A DNA stretch of 17,117 nucleotides from DASZHA01 sp049644325 (GTDB lineage: Bacteria; Chloroflexota; Dormibacteria; DASZGP01): the NCBI GenBank assembly GCA_049644325.1, contig JBARRR010000127.1:1-17117 (forward strand), in the 5' to 3' direction. Made by a program: the position numbers and the translations under genes. How positions within the stretch are numbered: the stretch's first letter is position 1; the number at the start of each line of letters is the position of its first letter. The notes beneath the pieces are model-generated. The model was not told the DNA's origin. It saw nothing but the letters and a program-made list of their open reading frames with translations, and did not search any database. Of the stretch, positions 15,295-17,117 are shown one piece after another.

Positions 15295-17117
15295 TCACGC
15301 TCCAAGGGCTGCAATCCCCGTTTCCACCCCTGGTTCATCCTCCCCCAAGGTGAAGTAGAAGGTGGCCCCCTGACCGGGCGCTGACTCGGCCCAGATCCGA
15401 CCACCGTGTCGGTGAATGATCCGCTGCACTATTGCCAACCCTGCACCAGTGCCTTCGTACTCGTCCGCCCGGTGCAACCGTTGGAAGACGCCGAAGAGCT
15501 TGTCCGCGTACTTCATGTCAAACCCCACCCCGTTGTCCTTGACAAAGTACACGGTCTCGCCATTCTCGTGCCGTGTCCCGACCTCGATCGTAGCCGGGTT
15601 GCGGTCACGAGTGAACTTGGCGGCGTTGCCGATCAGGTTGGCGTAAACCTGCTGCACCAACACGAGGTCGGATCGGCAGTTGGCCATGTCATGCACTTTG
15701 AAATCGATGTTGCGGCCGTTGGCGCTCGCCTTGACGCCGTCGATTACCCGGTTCACGACATCCTCGGTGTCGACCACCTGGTGCTTCATCTCCTGTCGCG
15801 TGAGACGCGAGAAGGTCAGCAGGCCATCGATCAGCCGGCCCATGTCCTCGGCGTTGGTGCTGATCAGGTCGAGGTAGCGCCGGCCGTCCTCGTCCAGCTG
15901 CTCGCGGCTCTCGTCCATCAGGATGCGGGAGAAGCCGTTGATCGCTCGAAGCGGTGCCCGCAGATCATGCGAAACCGTGTACGAGAACGCCTCCAGCTCC
16001 TTGTTGCTGGCCTCCAGCTGCTCGGTGCGCTGGGCGACGCGCTTTTCCAGGTCCTGGTTGAGCTGCCGCAGCTGGTCCTCGCTGTCGCGCAGCGACTCCA
16101 CCAGCCGAACCCGCTCCAGCGCGGCGGCGACAGCGGCGCTGTACGCGGTCAGCCGGGCCACCTCGTCGCTGCCGAAGAGAGGGGTGAAGGGCCCCGAGAG
16201 GACGGCCAGGCCGCCGGCTCCACCACTCCCCTCCCAGGGCAGGACGATCGCGCTGCGACTGGGCCCGATGCTTACAACGCCACGCTGCCCGGAGCGCAGC
16301 TCGGCCAAGAAACGCTCCTGAAGCGGCTCGTCGACGCCCTCGGCGATGAGCACGTGCCCGCTTCCGTCGGATACCAGGCCGCCGTCGGCTCCCACCAGGC
16401 GCGTCGCCCATTCCAGCGACTTGCGCGCCAGCGTGGTCCGGTCGGGGGAGAACAGCAACAGCTCGCGCACCGCCTCTGCGGCGGCGCCCTCCTCGCGTTC
16501 CCGCCAGTACCGACGTATCCACTTCGGCGGCGCAAAAGCGATGTAGAGGACAGGGATGATGGCCAGGGTGAAGACCTGGATTCCGATCTTGTAGATGTCA
16601 TTGTTGGCCGCCGGCGCCGCCCCGATCGCCACCACCAGGACGAGCACGATGCCGCCGTACCCGGCGCTGAGCGCGCGCAGACGGGCGCGCTGGACCGCGG
16701 GACGGCCCCTCGACATCAGCCAGAGCCTGAAGATGGGCTCGATCACGGTTGCGATCCAGACGCCGAATAGGAGGATGACGGCTGCCAGCTGGAGCGGCTT
16801 GGGCATGTCGGGGAAAAAGACCAGCGAAGTCGTGCCCACGGTGACCACCAGCACCGCCAGGCCCGCGACGGTCTTAGTCCGACGCTTCAGGGGGACCAGG
16901 CTGTCGCGGAACAGGAGCAGGGAGTAGCCGGCGCCCATGAAGCCCGCGAGGGTGAACACGCTGATGCCAGTCTTGAGGCCGGCGGGGAGCAGGTCGTTGA
17001 ACTGACTGATCAGCGAGACCAGCGCCAGCAGCCCGATAGCGAGCGCCAGGTAACGCCGGCTGGCGCCACGGTTGCGGATCCAGTCCGCCAGGGTGATAAG
17101 GGCCAGCAGGCAGAAGC
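15295..17117 (-). CDS. Multi-pass membrane sensor histidine kinase with GAF-like domain (5' end beyond the window)
   Basis: Membrane histidine kinase at the head of the signalling cassette. The frame is open to the right edge: beyond GTG 16959 the minus strand continues with hydrophobic coding sequence to 17115, so the start lies outside. About seven membrane segments are visible, for example LALAIGLLALVSLI, VFTLAGFMGAGYSLLLF, VAGLAVLVVTVGTTSLVFF, AAVILLFGVWIATVI, GIVLVLVVAIGAA and VFTLAIIPVLYIAF. A cytoplasmic GAF-like region follows (about 15.98-16.48 kb on the minus strand, from RTTLARKSLEWATRLVGADG), then a coiled coil (QLRQLNQDLEKRVAQRTEQL). The HisKA box has FSYTVSHDLRAPLRAINGFS with the phospho-His codon at the complement of 15967-15969. 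The HATPase_c domain has YANLIGNAAKFT (N), VKDNGVGFDMKYADKLFGVF (G1/F) and GTGAGLAIVQRIIHRHGG (G2). All catalytic boxes are intact. The signal sensed is unknown. The stop lies one base before the Rcp1-like regulator start. Confidence 0.94.
   Translation of the reverse strand, partial: FCLLALITLADWIRNRGASRRYLALAIGLLALVSLISQFNDLLPAGLKTGISVFTLAGFMGAGYSLLLFRDSLVPLKRRTKTVAGLAVLVVTVGTTSLVFFPDMPKPLQLAAVILLFGVWIATVIEPIFRLWLMSRGRPAVQRARLRALSAGYGGIVLVLVVAIGAAPAANNDIYKIGIQVFTLAIIPVLYIAFAPPKWIRRYWREREEGAAAEAVRELLLFSPDRTTLARKSLEWATRLVGADGGLVSDGSGHVLIAEGVDEPLQERFLAELRSGQRGVVSIGPSRSAIVLPWEGSGGAGGLAVLSGPFTPLFGSDEVARLTAYSAAVAAALERVRLVESLRDSEDQLRQLNQDLEKRVAQRTEQLEASNKELEAFSYTVSHDLRAPLRAINGFSRILMDESREQLDEDGRRYLDLISTNAEDMGRLIDGLLTFSRLTRQEMKHQVVDTEDVVNRVIDGVKASANGRNIDFKVHDMANCRSDLVLVQQVYANLIGNAAKFTRDRNPATIEVGTRHENGETVYFVKDNGVGFDMKYADKLFGVFQRLHRADEYEGTGAGLAIVQRIIHRHGGRIWAESAPGQGATFYFTLGEDEPGVETGIAALGA

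Overview
The window is dense, GC-rich bacterial DNA (about two thirds G+C by eye) with almost no intergenic space and strongly G/C-biased third codon positions. The gene set, GTG/TTG starts, a tRNA without encoded CCA and the glgE-treS-mak-glgB order suggest a soil-type actinobacterium or a high-GC Chloroflexota/Dormibacterota-like lineage. That placement is inference and of low confidence.

Left block, 1-6990, + strand: the GlgE pathway of alpha-glucan synthesis. A 5'-truncated glgE is followed by treS, mak and glgB, with successive coding overlaps of 11, 4 and 1 bp. TreS makes maltose from trehalose, Mak phosphorylates it, GlgE adds maltosyl units to a glucan chain, and GlgB branches the chain. 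Facing this operon, on the minus strand (6894-8987), is an alpha-glucan phosphorylase (glgP-like). Its 3' end overlaps the glgB 3' end by 97 bp, so synthesis and breakdown genes converge tail to tail.

Middle block, 9013-12225, + strand: an FtsX/MacB-type ABC permease and its ATPase (GTGA overlap), then a lipoprotein branched-chain-amino-acid-type substrate-binding protein with its own leader and no LivHMGF partners in view. The permease and the phosphorylase diverge from a gap of only 25 bp.

Right block, 12233-17117, minus strand: a signalling cassette. Reading along the transcript it has a multi-pass membrane sensor histidine kinase (5' end outside the window), an Rcp1-like single-domain response regulator, a REC-PAS-GGDEF-EAL protein and a CheY-like receiver. 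A CAU-anticodon tRNA follows 28 bp after the last gene; its sequence looks more like tRNA-Ile2 (lysidine type) than elongator tRNA-Met. The kinase could feed three receivers, one of them attached to c-di-GMP synthesis and breakdown domains.

I saw no insertion sequence, CRISPR array, phage gene or clearly novel system. The most notable points are the convergent glgB/glgP coding overlap, the tight signalling cassette, the tRNA identity and a three-copy GTGAGC repeat at the treS start.
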